From IMG/VR virus record IMGVR_UViG_3300032213_003338, positions 1 through 64,000 of that record: a stretch of DNA of 64,000 nucleotides; one strand, 5' to 3'. Every line of letters begins with the position of its first letter. The stretch's first letter is position 1. A model generated the notes under the pieces. It had not been told where the DNA came from and did no database searches. It saw only the letters and a program-made list of their open reading frames with translations. Shown here one piece after another: positions 1-7,974 of this stretch. Both the position numbers and the translations under genes were made by a program. Source of the DNA: a virus.

Positions 1-14
1 TAAATTTCTAAACA

Positions 15-998
15 TTAAATTCTTAATCCTTCTATCTGGCTAACTCTCTTCAAAAGTTCCTGTATTGGTTTGCCCATAAATGTTTTTGCTCCCTTCTGTG
101 CTGCCTCTACTATTTTTTCGGCAAGCTCTCTCGCTGTGGCTTTTACCTCTGGACTAGCTTCTTTTGACGCTCTTTGTGAAATTGGTCCAGCGCGACCTTC
201 TGAAATTTCACCCTTTTTGTAAGCACCGTATTTTAGAACTTGCTCATTCAAAGCTACACGAAAATAATCACGGGCATCATCGTTAATTGTTCTAATAAAC
301 TCTTTGTCGAGGTCTGTGTCTTTTTTTCTTTTAACCCATGACTTTATAGAAAAAGAGCCACCAAAAAGCATGGTGTGGGTTCCGCTTCGAGATCGCTTTG
401 CTATATTTGCCTTGATCGTTTCTTTAAGCGGCTCTAGTTTTGGGTTGAGCTTTTCATTTCCATTTACTCCAGGCCAAACACTATAGCCTTGAATATTCCC
501 TGTTGAAGGTCTTAATAACCACTCAAACCAGTTGATTTTTTGTGATTTTGATTTTTTGACCTTTACGTCTGAGTAGGGGTTTAGAAATGATTTCTTTGAA
601 ATATAAGATATAGATGATGCAATCTTATCAAGGTCTGTTTGATTTTTAAACCTTACAGTTCCTTGCGACCCGCTTTGATTTACTTCAACCTTAAAAAACG
701 CTCTGGATTTTTTAAAAATTAAATCTTCGATATTTGTGTTTTTTCTTAAACCAAGAGCGCCCCTAAGCTCCAAATCAGTCATAGCTTGTTTTATATTTGG
801 ATCATTTATGACATGTTGGCGAAATCTGTCTGCTAAAAACGCTGCTGTTTTTCTTGCGGCGACATTAACGGCTCTTTTCATAAGTCTTGATATTGCACCA
901 GAACCCTTTAAGTCTTTTTCAAGCTGTCTAATTGCGGAAGAGTATTCAGTTTGATCAAGTATAAGAAATGTGGTGGTGACCTTGGCTGTTTTAGCCAT
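15..998 (-). CDS. virion morphogenesis protein, possible tail completion or neck protein
   Basis: A 327-residue basic protein, last in the leftward head gene run. I place the start at the ATG at 998, so it overlaps the upstream gene by 8 bases; a longer reading from 1049 would overlap by 59. Position after capsid and connector genes suggests neck, head completion or tail terminator. The middle is rich in Lys, Ser and Trp and the C-terminal third is helical and charged. No motif identifies it; the role is inferred from gene order only. Confidence 0.55.
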   Translation of the reverse strand: MAKTAKVTTTFLILDQTEYSSAIRQLEKDLKGSGAISRLMKRAVNVAARKTAAFLADRFRQHVINDPNIKQAMTDLELRGALGLRKNTNIEDLIFKKSRAFFKVEVNQSGSQGTVRFKNQTDLDKIASSISYISKKSFLNPYSDVKVKKSKSQKINWFEWLLRPSTGNIQGYSVWPGVNGNEKLNPKLEPLKETIKANIAKRSRSGTHTMLFGGSFSIKSWVKRKKDTDLDKEFIRTINDDARDYFRVALNEQVLKYGAYKKGEISEGRAGPISQRASKEASPEVKATARELAEKIVEAAQKGAKTFMGKPIQELLKRVSQIEGLRI

Positions 999-1521
999 TT
1001 GATGTCTCCACCCAGTATGTTTTAACCTGGTGATAACCGCCAAGTCCATACGGGACAGGAGTCATAATTAGTTTTACTTTTATTTCTCTGCCCTTAAAAG
1101 ATGCATCAAAAACAGCGTCGGAACATCTCATCAAGTCTGGAGAATATTCTTTTGCGCATATCATTTTCCAAACGTTTTCAGATATACCGGCGGCTGGATT
1201 AAGCTCTTTAAACTCTTTGTTAGCGCCATAGACTCTTGCAATTATTGTCTTTGAGTTTTCTTGTATTTTTAATCCAGTTGGTGCAACCGGAAGATTTGAA
1301 AGCCCAACGCCTGGAACAAGTCTTGGGTTTGATCTTCCACCAAAAGAAGGCATGTACGCCTCTTTTTTTCCAATTGGGTCTTGAGAAACAGAGGCGGTTG
1401 CTTCTACAGCGTGGGAAAAAATAAGCTTACAAGAAACACCAAAGCTGTCAGTCAAGTCAGTTGCTATGCTGCGCCATTCTGATTTTATTGCGCTTAACTC
1501 TGAGCTTGAAAGAGTACCCAT
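991..1521 (-). CDS. probable head-tail joining or neck protein
   Basis: A 176-residue protein between a connector-like gene and the 15-998 gene, with a 2-base gap after the former. It has no signal peptide or membrane segment. The centre is Pro/Gly-rich and the C-terminal half looks beta-rich, as in small head-closure and tail-terminator proteins. No family motif is recognised; assignment rests on synteny with tailed-phage head modules. Confidence 0.5.
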   Translation of the reverse strand: MGTLSSSELSAIKSEWRSIATDLTDSFGVSCKLIFSHAVEATASVSQDPIGKKEAYMPSFGGRSNPRLVPGVGLSNLPVAPTGLKIQENSKTIIARVYGANKEFKELNPAAGISENVWKMICAKEYSPDLMRCSDAVFDASFKGREIKVKLIMTPVPYGLGGYHQVKTYWVETSNG

Positions 1522-1523
1522 TT

Positions 1524-2051
1524 TTATCTCCTATGAACTGTTGGCCAGTAGAAATCGACGCTTGTTTGACCAATATTTGCGCTTTCGTATGCACCAAATA
1601 TAGCCTTGAGTGTTGCTCTGTTCCCTTTTTCCCAGGCCCATCGTGCCTTTTCGTAGTTTTCAAGATATACCTTGTAGGAATCACCGCGAGCTTTTAGGGC
1701 AGAAGTCCCATCATAAGATGTTACATCGTCACGAATTTTTACACCGTATTTAGCGGCGTCTCTTCTCATTTCAGACATTGCCAGAATTGCACCAGCTTTA
1801 AAAACAAAGAGAGCTGGAATTCCGGGGTCAACATCTCCACTAATGATTGGGTCTGGTAATATTGTGTTGTTTGCTGTGTCTATAGTAAAAGTGTTATTTA
1901 TTAACTGAACTTCTGCGACAACAGCGGCAGCACTTAGAGTAATAAAACTTTCTAGTATTGCGTCAGTGTATCGCTGGGGCGAGTCTAGGTCGCCTATATA
2001 ATAGCGCAATCTTTCTGGCAAAACGTCTGTCCAGTTGTTTACTGTTGGCAT
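1524..2051 (-). CDS. putative head-tail connector (adaptor) protein
   Basis: A 175-residue protein three bases after the preceding gene on the minus strand. It opens with a WTDVLPERLRYYIGD-type segment and is mostly helical, with a C-terminal stretch (YKVYLENYEKARWAWEKGN) typical in character of gp6-like head-tail adaptors that dock on the portal. Length, helix content and place after the major capsid gene fit. Family membership is inferred by eye. Confidence 0.6.
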   Translation of the reverse strand: MPTVNNWTDVLPERLRYYIGDLDSPQRYTDAILESFITLSAAAVVAEVQLINNTFTIDTANNTILPDPIISGDVDPGIPALFVFKAGAILAMSEMRRDAAKYGVKIRDDVTSYDGTSALKARGDSYKVYLENYEKARWAWEKGNRATLKAIFGAYESANIGQTSVDFYWPTVHRR

Positions 2052-2054
2052 TTT

Positions 2055-2537
2055 TTAGACCCAGTGATCTTTTGGATATGTTTGAATGTAAATTACTTGA
2101 CCAGCACCCATATCACCAGTAACGGTTTTTGCCCATGCATTTCTTACCGTGGAGATATTTTGACCACCGAGCTGTATACTGTCGCCAGAACCAAGAGGGA
2201 AGCCTGTTTCAGAAGACCAACTACCAGAAACTGGTATATTATAACCAACACGAATTGCTGTTGGTCCTGGGTTGTATATTAGAACCGACTCAACCGGCTC
2301 TCCGTGATGGCCGCTTTCTGAAGCAAAAATGTATCTTCCGGCTGAATCTATTGATGGCCAGCCTGTTGCGAATGGCTTGATTGTTTTATCGTAGACAAAC
2401 TGGTTAGCTACTATATTTTCTGAAACAAGACCTATTATACCGTAAGTAATACTCTGCTGAACAGTTGGATTTTGATAAACAATAGCGCGATTTGTTACAC
2501 CGCTAACATTGCTTGGGTTTGTTGGGGCTAGTGGCAT
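2055..2537 (-). CDS. virion-associated beta-rich protein, unknown
   Basis: A 160-residue Ser/Gly/Val-rich protein with no membrane segment, directly downstream of the major capsid gene and its terminator. It has its own GTGTATTTAA promoter-like motif 13 bases before the ATG, and a Shine-Dalgarno AGAGG. Composition suggests a beta-sandwich virion component such as a decoration or head fibre protein. No family recognised. Confidence 0.5.
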   Translation of the reverse strand: MPLAPTNPSNVSGVTNRAIVYQNPTVQQSITYGIIGLVSENIVANQFVYDKTIKPFATGWPSIDSAGRYIFASESGHHGEPVESVLIYNPGPTAIRVGYNIPVSGSWSSETGFPLGSGDSIQLGGQNISTVRNAWAKTVTGDMGAGQVIYIQTYPKDHWV

Positions 2538-2550
2538 TTTTTCCTCTATT

Positions 2551-2561
2551 TTAAATACACA
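2551..2561 (-). promoter_or_regulatory. candidate phage late promoter motif
   Basis: TGTGTATTTAA on the minus strand, 13 bases before the 2537 start codon. It is one of about 16 near-identical motifs in this position in the window. Confidence 0.55.
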
Positions 2562-2593
2562 AATAAAAATCCCGCCCCAAAGGGAGCGGGATT
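2561..2593 (-). terminator. Rho-independent terminator of the major capsid gene
   Basis: AATCCCGC pairs with GCGGGATT (8 bp, plus an inner CCC/GGG stack) and is followed on the minus strand by ATTTTTATTT. It lies just after the capsid stop at 2617, and the next gene has its own promoter motif beyond it. Confidence 0.85.
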
Positions 2594-2616
2594 CTTAGTA
2601 TTTGCGTTACTGTGAA

Positions 2617-3681
2617 TCAGAAGGAACCAGCGAGGATGTATCTGACGTCTAGGCAAGCCCATCCGCCTTCCATCGAGCCGTAGAAACCAACCAGGCCGTG
2701 TCTGTGTAGATTTTCATCTTCAGTAATTTCAATCTTCTGAGATACTGGGTGGATGAAAGACTTATCTGGCTGGGTAAGGTCGAGGCCGATTACAAGCTCT
2801 TCGTCAGAAGCAGCGAGAGAGCCGCTTAGGACGCCGGTGTAGTAGAGTTGGTACTCTTGACCAACGCCAAGCTCATCAAGATCATGGAAGTTTACGCCGT
2901 ACATACCACGGACAGCGCCTTCTTCGCTTCTCTGGATTGAGCTTCTGATGTCATCAGAAACCAAGTTCAGACCCCACGCGCTCATGTCTTCAAATGCCTC
3001 TGGAGACATGTAAAGATCGGTGAGCTTGCGGCGGTTAGTGCTAGTGGAGTTGCCACCACCGTTTCTGCGAACGATGGTCTTCATGAGGCTAACGAGCTTT
3101 GGTGTGAAAGAACCAGCTGGCGCGTCAGCGTCATAAGCAGCGATACCACGACCGTAAGCAGCGGCGAGAAGAGTCTGCCAGCCGTCGTCGTTGTTCTTCT
3201 TTACGAAGGACATGTTGAGGACTTCAATCATTCTACGAAGAACGTCAAATCTGGCGTTCTTGAGGAACTTTCTGGTGCAGTCAATTGAGCTACCGATCAT
3301 ATAGGTGTTCAATTGAATGTAGTCAGCCTCAACTCTGCGCATTGGAATTTTGCCGTGGTCTGGGATAACGTATGCAACGTGATCCTTTTCAGTGCCTGGG
3401 GCAAGAAGGTCGAGAGGAATACGAAGGTCATTAGTTGTGCTGAAATCTTCAGTTACGAAGATGTCAGAAACAACGTCGCCCTTGAGCACACCCTCTCTGA
3501 TTGGGCCTTCAACAGCCTCGGAGTAGTTAAATTCATTTAGAGCAGAAGCAATGCCTTTTGCAATTTGAGCCTGCGCTCTCATTGAGACCGCTTTGTCATT
3601 GCTGCCAGCATCGGAAAGCAGCTGTTTTGCTGCGTCGGTAAGTTCTTGTGTTTCTACGCTATCTTTGATTTCGTTGTTCAT
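2617..3681 (-). CDS. major capsid protein
   Basis: A 354-residue protein with features of HK97-fold capsid proteins: a charged helical N-terminus (about 1-60), a beta-rich segment around VVSDIFVTEDFST (about 72-84), long helices with a basic patch (KFLKNARFDVLRRMIEVLN), and a C-terminus with the TGVLSGSL and GLVGFYGSMEGGWAC segments. It lies downstream of protease, scaffold and decoration genes and just before a strong terminator, as expected for the most abundant virion protein. The window shows no fusion or frameshift. Confidence 0.8.
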   Translation of the reverse strand: MNNEIKDSVETQELTDAAKQLLSDAGSNDKAVSMRAQAQIAKGIASALNEFNYSEAVEGPIREGVLKGDVVSDIFVTEDFSTTNDLRIPLDLLAPGTEKDHVAYVIPDHGKIPMRRVEADYIQLNTYMIGSSIDCTRKFLKNARFDVLRRMIEVLNMSFVKKNNDDGWQTLLAAAYGRGIAAYDADAPAGSFTPKLVSLMKTIVRRNGGGNSTSTNRRKLTDLYMSPEAFEDMSAWGLNLVSDDIRSSIQRSEEGAVRGMYGVNFHDLDELGVGQEYQLYYTGVLSGSLAASDEELVIGLDLTQPDKSFIHPVSQKIEITEDENLHRHGLVGFYGSMEGGWACLDVRYILAGSF

Positions 3682-3723
3682 TTTATACCTATTTCTTTTG
3701 TTTTTATTCAGCTTTTAACTCAA

Positions 3724-4278
3724 TCATAGATCAACGTAAACCTTAGCGTAACCGTCCTCGTCAACTCTAGAGAGGAACTTGCCGATTACGTATGAGCCAG
3801 ATGGACTGTTAATGTGAGCATTGAATACTGTGGCGTTGGTTGCTAGAGTACCTAAACCAAGCGCTCCGCTTGGAACAGTTGTAATGAAACCACTTGGGCC
3901 AGTGTAAGCAGTAGCGCCTGGAACAACAGCGACGGTAGTTGGGCCAATTGTGGTTACTACTCTGTTTGTTACAACGTAGCCCTTCTTTAGGAGGGTAATC
4001 TTATCACCAACTTGAACCTCGCTCTTGTATGGGTTGAGGATCTGTCTGGTGAGATCGATATTTACTACATCGTTGAGGAGAAGACCAAGAGGACGGACGC
4101 CAGTGGCGTTTAGACCGTACCAAACTTGGTTTGCTGCTTGGTCCATAGCGGCACCAGAAGCAACAGTTGAGCCAGTCGCGCTGACCCAACCACCACGCTC
4201 GCTGCCGTAACCAATACCGGTAGCCCAGAAATAAGAGATGTCTACGTCGAGTTCGTTTCTATCAGGTTTTAATGCCAT
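3724..4278 (-). CDS. putative capsid decoration/stabilisation protein
   Basis: A 184-residue Gly/Ala/Thr/Val-rich protein between the protease-scaffold gene and the major capsid gene, the usual place for head decoration proteins. It has a beta-barrel-like pattern (VQVGDKITLLKKGYVVTN) and no membrane segment. A GTGTATAATAAAAC motif and an AAAGG ribosome site precede it. Function is inferred from place and composition. Confidence 0.55.
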   Translation of the reverse strand: MALKPDRNELDVDISYFWATGIGYGSERGGWVSATGSTVASGAAMDQAANQVWYGLNATGVRPLGLLLNDVVNIDLTRQILNPYKSEVQVGDKITLLKKGYVVTNRVVTTIGPTTVAVVPGATAYTGPSGFITTVPSGALGLGTLATNATVFNAHINSPSGSYVIGKFLSRVDEDGYAKVYVDL

Positions 4279-4292
4279 TGTTTTACCTTTGT

Positions 4293-4305
4293 TTTATTAT
4301 ACACA
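4293..4305 (-). promoter_or_regulatory. candidate phage late promoter motif
   Basis: GTGTATAATAAAA on the minus strand, about 14 bases before the decoration gene start at 4278. Confidence 0.5.
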
Positions 4306-4324
4306 AATTTAAAATTTGCTTTAA

Positions 4325-4822
4325 TTATTTTCTTCGCAGCGCATGAGCTATGAGATTTTTCGCCACGTCGGCCTTGTTTTCACGCTTGGTCGCTACTACA
4401 AAATTCGGAGTTTGGGACTGTTGTTTCTTCGCTGCCGCAATTGCCTGTGAAGCCTTTGCGACGATTTCTTGCTCTGTGATTACCTTTTCAATCTTGTTGC
4501 TTACTTTGCTTACAGCCTTTCTTAGCTCAGCAAATGACTCTTCTGACATGGCTTTAAGCTCTGGCAGGTCTTCTTCTGTATAGCTTTCGCCAACCATTTC
4601 TCGCATTTCAGCAAGTCTGTCAGCGCCTACTTTGTTTTCGTAGGCTTGATCGATAATCTCTTCTGCTTGTGCTTTGAAGTCTTCTAGCTCTTCTAAACGA
4701 GCTAGTTTTAGGTTCATGTTTTCAATGTGGGTTGTCGCCAAAGCAATTGCTTGTTCGGCAAAAACCAATTGTTCTTTAAGCTCCAGAACCTCAGTATCTT
4801 TATTTGTATTTGTATCTGACAT
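4325..4822 (-). CDS. nested in-frame capsid scaffold protein
   Basis: A 165-residue product starting at an internal ATG (4822) in frame with the protease gene and ending at the same stop. Its own promoter-like GTGTATAAAAAC and a strong AGAGG ribosome site sit directly before it, inside the protease coding region. The sequence is acidic and coiled-coil rich (LEELEDFKAQAEEIIDQAYE), ending in a basic tail. This is the lambda C/Nu3 arrangement; expression is inferred from the initiation signals. Confidence 0.75.
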   Translation of the reverse strand: MSDTNTNKDTEVLELKEQLVFAEQAIALATTHIENMNLKLARLEELEDFKAQAEEIIDQAYENKVGADRLAEMREMVGESYTEEDLPELKAMSEESFAELRKAVSKVSNKIEKVITEQEIVAKASQAIAAAKKQQSQTPNFVVATKRENKADVAKNLIAHALRRK

Positions 4823-6241
4823 TTTTTCCTCTTTGTTTTTATACACAAAATTATTTTTATTTTCTAAACTACTGTCTTTTTTGTTTGCTTGGCTTAGAGC
4901 GTTATCGCCAGCAGATCCTGGTGCTGATTGCTGAGATGATGGCCCGCTTTGGTTTTCTTGTGGATTAAAAGTACCCTCTTGAATATCGCCAGAATCGCCC
5001 TCTGGTTTGTCTATATAATAGGAAGTTTCGGATTCTTGGGAAATGCCAAGCTCTTTAAGGACAAAACGAAGCTCGCGCTCATCCTCGCATGGACGATACT
5101 GTGGTATTGCCATTTGCTTTTCGAGATCTGTTGGGTCTGCCATTAAAGCCGAGTAAAGAAGTGGTTTGTCGCCGTGTCTGTCTTCCTGATAAAGGTGATA
5201 ACCAGTGCAGCCAAGTTTTATTTTTCCGACGCTTTCGGCTTCTTTTGCTGTGAAAAACAAGAATCCATCAGCTGGTGGCTTAAAAGAAGTTGGCATTTCT
5301 CTTTTATTTTTTAGGTCTTGTGGGGTGTCTGTTCTGGAAACATTTGAAGTGTCATCTGGCATTTCTGCTGGATTTAATATTGCACCAGGCTCTTGAAGTG
5401 TTGATATTGGAGAGGTTGCGTTCATAAGATCCTGTGCGGTTTGAGCAAAAATTATGCTGTATATTTTGTTCTTCTTTTTGTTTGCTGGTTCGTAAACTAC
5501 ACCTTGTCCAGAAAAAGTTATGTTCTTTAGCCATCTTCCGATCTGGTATCTTTGACCCTTGTATTGGGTTGTTCCTTTACCACCAAAAGCCAAAAGATCT
5601 TTAGACATTTTTGAGTTTGCGTCAGATCTGTCAAGGAATATTATTTCAGAGTCATCGTCTTTTCTTAGCGCGTATCCGAAGTCCTCAAAGAAGCATTCCA
5701 TTGAAACAAATAGCTTTCCGTCTTCAATGCCCTTTTTTATTTTTTGAGCGTAGGTTGGAAAGTAACCGGACCAAATTATACCGTCCTGTTTAACGTGTAT
5801 TTTTCCGCTGCAAGATCGTGGATTTTTGCAAGAAGACTCGTCTGCCTTAATTATATTAACCTCTGGAACATCCCCTTCTACAAGAGTTGTCTCAAGCATT
5901 ACGCCTATATTTTCATTTTCGGTGTCTTCAGAACCCTTGTGCATCCAATTGATTGGTTTAAATTTTGCTGTTGAGTATCGTGAAAGTATCTCTTCGGATG
6001 TAAAAACATCGTCGTTTGCATTCCATATATCGCTAACAAGTATTGATGATAGAGTTGTAACATCATCGGTTGGCTTATAGCCATTTGGTGCAATTGAGGC
6101 GATTGCGCAAGCGTTGCCCTTGCAGACATTATTAAGAGAATCTGTTTTTACAGAAATGTCGGTGACTAAAGTTGAGTCACATTTTGTTTTGTTATTAACT
6201 AAAAGTGAAGCTATTTCTTTTTCGCCTTCAAAGACTTTCAT
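4325..6241 (-). CDS. prohead maturation protease fused to scaffold
   Basis: A 638-residue protein. Residues about 60-270 resemble phage prohead proteases: INWMHKG with a candidate catalytic His, IGVM, a VSMECFF segment with a candidate catalytic Ser, then ITFSGQGVVYEPANKK near 250, matching the FSGxGxVxxPAN end seen in such enzymes. A Pro/Ser/Gln-rich linker (about 420-465) leads to a coiled-coil scaffold region (474-638) that also has its own internal start. The expected role is cutting of scaffold and capsid proteins in the prohead. The exact protease clan and catalytic residues are not certain. Confidence 0.7.
   Translation of the reverse strand: MKVFEGEKEIASLLVNNKTKCDSTLVTDISVKTDSLNNVCKGNACAIASIAPNGYKPTDDVTTLSSILVSDIWNANDDVFTSEEILSRYSTAKFKPINWMHKGSEDTENENIGVMLETTLVEGDVPEVNIIKADESSCKNPRSCSGKIHVKQDGIIWSGYFPTYAQKIKKGIEDGKLFVSMECFFEDFGYALRKDDDSEIIFLDRSDANSKMSKDLLAFGGKGTTQYKGQRYQIGRWLKNITFSGQGVVYEPANKKKNKIYSIIFAQTAQDLMNATSPISTLQEPGAILNPAEMPDDTSNVSRTDTPQDLKNKREMPTSFKPPADGFLFFTAKEAESVGKIKLGCTGYHLYQEDRHGDKPLLYSALMADPTDLEKQMAIPQYRPCEDERELRFVLKELGISQESETSYYIDKPEGDSGDIQEGTFNPQENQSGPSSQQSAPGSAGDNALSQANKKDSSLENKNNFVYKNKEEKMSDTNTNKDTEVLELKEQLVFAEQAIALATTHIENMNLKLARLEELEDFKAQAEEIIDQAYENKVGADRLAEMREMVGESYTEEDLPELKAMSEESFAELRKAVSKVSNKIEKVITEQEIVAKASQAIAAAKKQQSQTPNFVVATKRENKADVAKNLIAHALRRK
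4836..4848 (-). promoter_or_regulatory. internal promoter motif for nested scaffold gene
   Basis: GTGTATAAAAAC on the minus strand, within the protease reading frame and about 14 bases before the internal ATG at 4822, followed by AAAGAGG. Confidence 0.6.
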
Positions 6242-6243
6242 GT

Positions 6244-6256
6244 TTTAATATACACA
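6244..6256 (-). promoter_or_regulatory. candidate late promoter motif of protease gene
   Basis: TGTGTATATTAAA on the minus strand, ending two bases before the ATG at 6241. If it acts as a -10 element, transcription would start at or next to the start codon. Confidence 0.5.
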
Positions 6257-6290
6257 TTAGTTTTAAAGAGTAAAAGTTCTATAATATTTC

Positions 6291-6944
6291 ATGCACGCAA
6301 ACTCGCCAGTGATAAAAGTTTTCATTAAAAACGATTTCTTGTACGACATGGAGAAAAAAGAAGGTTTCACTGAGGGTCATGTTTTTGGTGTTAGATCAAT
6401 GCGAGCAAGAAGTTTGCTTTTTCATGTAATGCTTAAAACTGGAGCGCACTGGCGTGGTATTCCGCTTCATTCTATGTGGTGGCACAAGCCAGAAGATGGG
6501 TCTGAGCGCTACAGCCTTGAAAACTTACAACTCTGGGACTGTTTTACTGAAAAAATACAAATAATACAATGGGACTATTTGCTTGGTCATCAATGCGATT
6601 GTTTTTTAAGAAATAAAAAGGTCGTTCAGGGAGAGTATTGGTTTACTGTGGAGTGGCTGAAGGATGAAAATCCAGACACTTCATTTGTTTCAACTCCTGA
6701 TCAAGATAAATGTGCTCATATAATAAAATTGGATAACGGTCAAATTGCCGCCCTTCCAACAAATAGAATAGCCTTTAAGGACGCCTATTTCATTGGAAAC
6801 AAACCAAATCCTGGGGCTGAGGGGTATAAGGTATCTTCTAAGGTGTGGAGCGCCGAAACTTGTGATAGGTGGTCTGTTTCAGAGGAAAATGGTGTATTTT
6901 ATTTAGATGAAGAAGAAAAAGAATGCAATACGCAACAAGAGTAA
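6291..6944 (+). CDS. conserved-looking phage protein, unknown
   Basis: A 217-residue soluble protein on the opposite strand to its neighbours, divergent from the protease gene. It is rich in Trp, His and Cys (for example HWRGIPLHSMWWHKPED), which suggests metal or nucleic-acid contacts, but no catalytic motif is clear. The 3' end overlaps the next gene by 38 bases, so the two are probably co-transcribed. Confidence 0.55.
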   Translation: MHANSPVIKVFIKNDFLYDMEKKEGFTEGHVFGVRSMRARSLLFHVMLKTGAHWRGIPLHSMWWHKPEDGSERYSLENLQLWDCFTEKIQIIQWDYLLGHQCDCFLRNKKVVQGEYWFTVEWLKDENPDTSFVSTPDQDKCAHIIKLDNGQIAALPTNRIAFKDAYFIGNKPNPGAEGYKVSSKVWSAETCDRWSVSEENGVFYLDEEEKECNTQQE

Positions 6945-7155
6945 AAAACCTACTGAGGCTGAGTTTTATTACTTTTGCGCGTTTTTGGAATCAGACGGGG
7001 ACGTTTATCCGCTTCTTTTGACTAAAAACGAATTAAAAAGAGCAAAATCAAGAGCTGTAAAAAATAAAGAAGACGTGCCTTCCGAGTTTTTAGTTTTTCA
7101 GTACTCTGATGGGTCATTGAAAAAATTAAACAGTGAAAGCTTGAGTAAGCCATAA
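6907..7155 (+). CDS. small basic protein, unknown
   Basis: An 82-residue protein that begins with a Lys-rich stretch and overlaps the end of the previous gene. No membrane segment or known motif. The Lys-rich N-terminus could contact nucleic acid. It ends 45 bases before the convergent lipoprotein gene. Confidence 0.45.
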   Translation: MKKKKNAIRNKSKKPTEAEFYYFCAFLESDGDVYPLLLTKNELKRAKSRAVKNKEDVPSEFLVFQYSDGSLKKLNSESLSKP

Positions 7156-7200
7156 AAGCAGGCGCGAAAATCCTAGGCCCACCGAAGACTAATCAAGCTC

Positions 7201-7500
7201 TCACGTATTTTCTTCCTTTTTTTCTTCTGGCTCGTCTTTAATGTCACCATCATCACAAAGCAATGGTTTTCTTATAAACTCTCTATAAGCCCATAATAGC
7301 GCTATCAGGGCAACTGGGGCATACCAAAAAAGCCAACCGTAACCAGTTGTGTCCGTGGCCTGGTGCTCTATTGATTTCTTGATAGAAAGCATAACAGCAC
7401 TGTCTCCAGTTGTGTCTGGTATTATTCGTGGTGTTGTGTCACATCCAAAAAGAGAAACCGAAAAAAGCAACGGCCAAACTATTTTTGTCATTGGTTTCAT
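7201..7500 (-). CDS. putative phage lipoprotein with one further membrane segment, possible spanin or lysis accessory
   Basis: A 99-residue protein with a signal peptide and lipobox (LFGC, Cys about 20), then a hydrophobic segment (LFWYAPVALIALLWAY, about 56-71) and an acidic tail. It overlaps the holin-like gene by 4 bases. A small lipoprotein next to a holin-like gene suits an outer-membrane lysis component, but the lysozyme is 8 kb away and no spanin family is recognised. Confidence 0.5.
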   Translation of the reverse strand: MKPMTKIVWPLLFSVSLFGCDTTPRIIPDTTGDSAVMLSIKKSIEHQATDTTGYGWLFWYAPVALIALLWAYREFIRKPLLCDDGDIKDEPEEKKEENT

Positions 7501-7931
7501 GATTTCCTCGCTGCTGCAGATGTGCCAAAGTAGAATCCAACTATACTAAGTAGTATTTGTCGATTTTCTGATGAGTACAAAAAGCCGTTTACTTCAACAA
7601 AAAATTTCTTGCTAGTTTCTGGAATTATGCCAAAAAGACCCTCTGGATTTGTTGCGTCAACTTCAACAAATGTTGGTACTCCAAAAAATGGAAGTATAAA
7701 AGGTGCTGCTATAGAACCAAAAAGAACAGTTAAGACAATAAGCTGTCTAACGCCCTTTCCTACGTCTATTGGAACTCTTTTAGCGGCCTGGTCTTGATTT
7801 GAGGTTGTTTGCTTATTCGCCTCAATTACTCTTTCAAAGAGTTCTTTTTCGTCCTGCCTTTTTTCGGCTAGGTAGCGAAAAATAAACCCCAAAGTGCTAC
7901 CACCAATCATTGATAAAAGCTCAATCGGCAT
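7497..7931 (-). CDS. putative holin-like membrane protein
   Basis: A 144-residue protein with an N-terminal glycine-containing hydrophobic helix (about 3-20), a charged coiled stretch (25-60), a strong membrane segment (LIVLTVLFGSIAAPFILPFFG, about 64-84) and a C-terminal segment ending FYFGTSAAARKS. The pattern and size fit three-segment holins. It lies between the portal and a lipoprotein gene, with a promoter-like motif upstream. Topology and lysis role are inferred. Confidence 0.5.
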   Translation of the reverse strand: MPIELLSMIGGSTLGFIFRYLAEKRQDEKELFERVIEANKQTTSNQDQAAKRVPIDVGKGVRQLIVLTVLFGSIAAPFILPFFGVPTFVEVDATNPEGLFGIIPETSKKFFVEVNGFLYSSENRQILLSIVGFYFGTSAAARKS

Positions 7932-7946
7932 ATTTACCTCATGAGC

Positions 7947-7955
7947 TAATACACA
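7947..7955 (-). promoter_or_regulatory. candidate late promoter motif
   Basis: TGTGTATTA on the minus strand, 15 bases before the 7931 start, followed by a GAGG ribosome site. Confidence 0.5.
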
Positions 7956-7974
7956 TTTTTTAATAGCTATTTAT

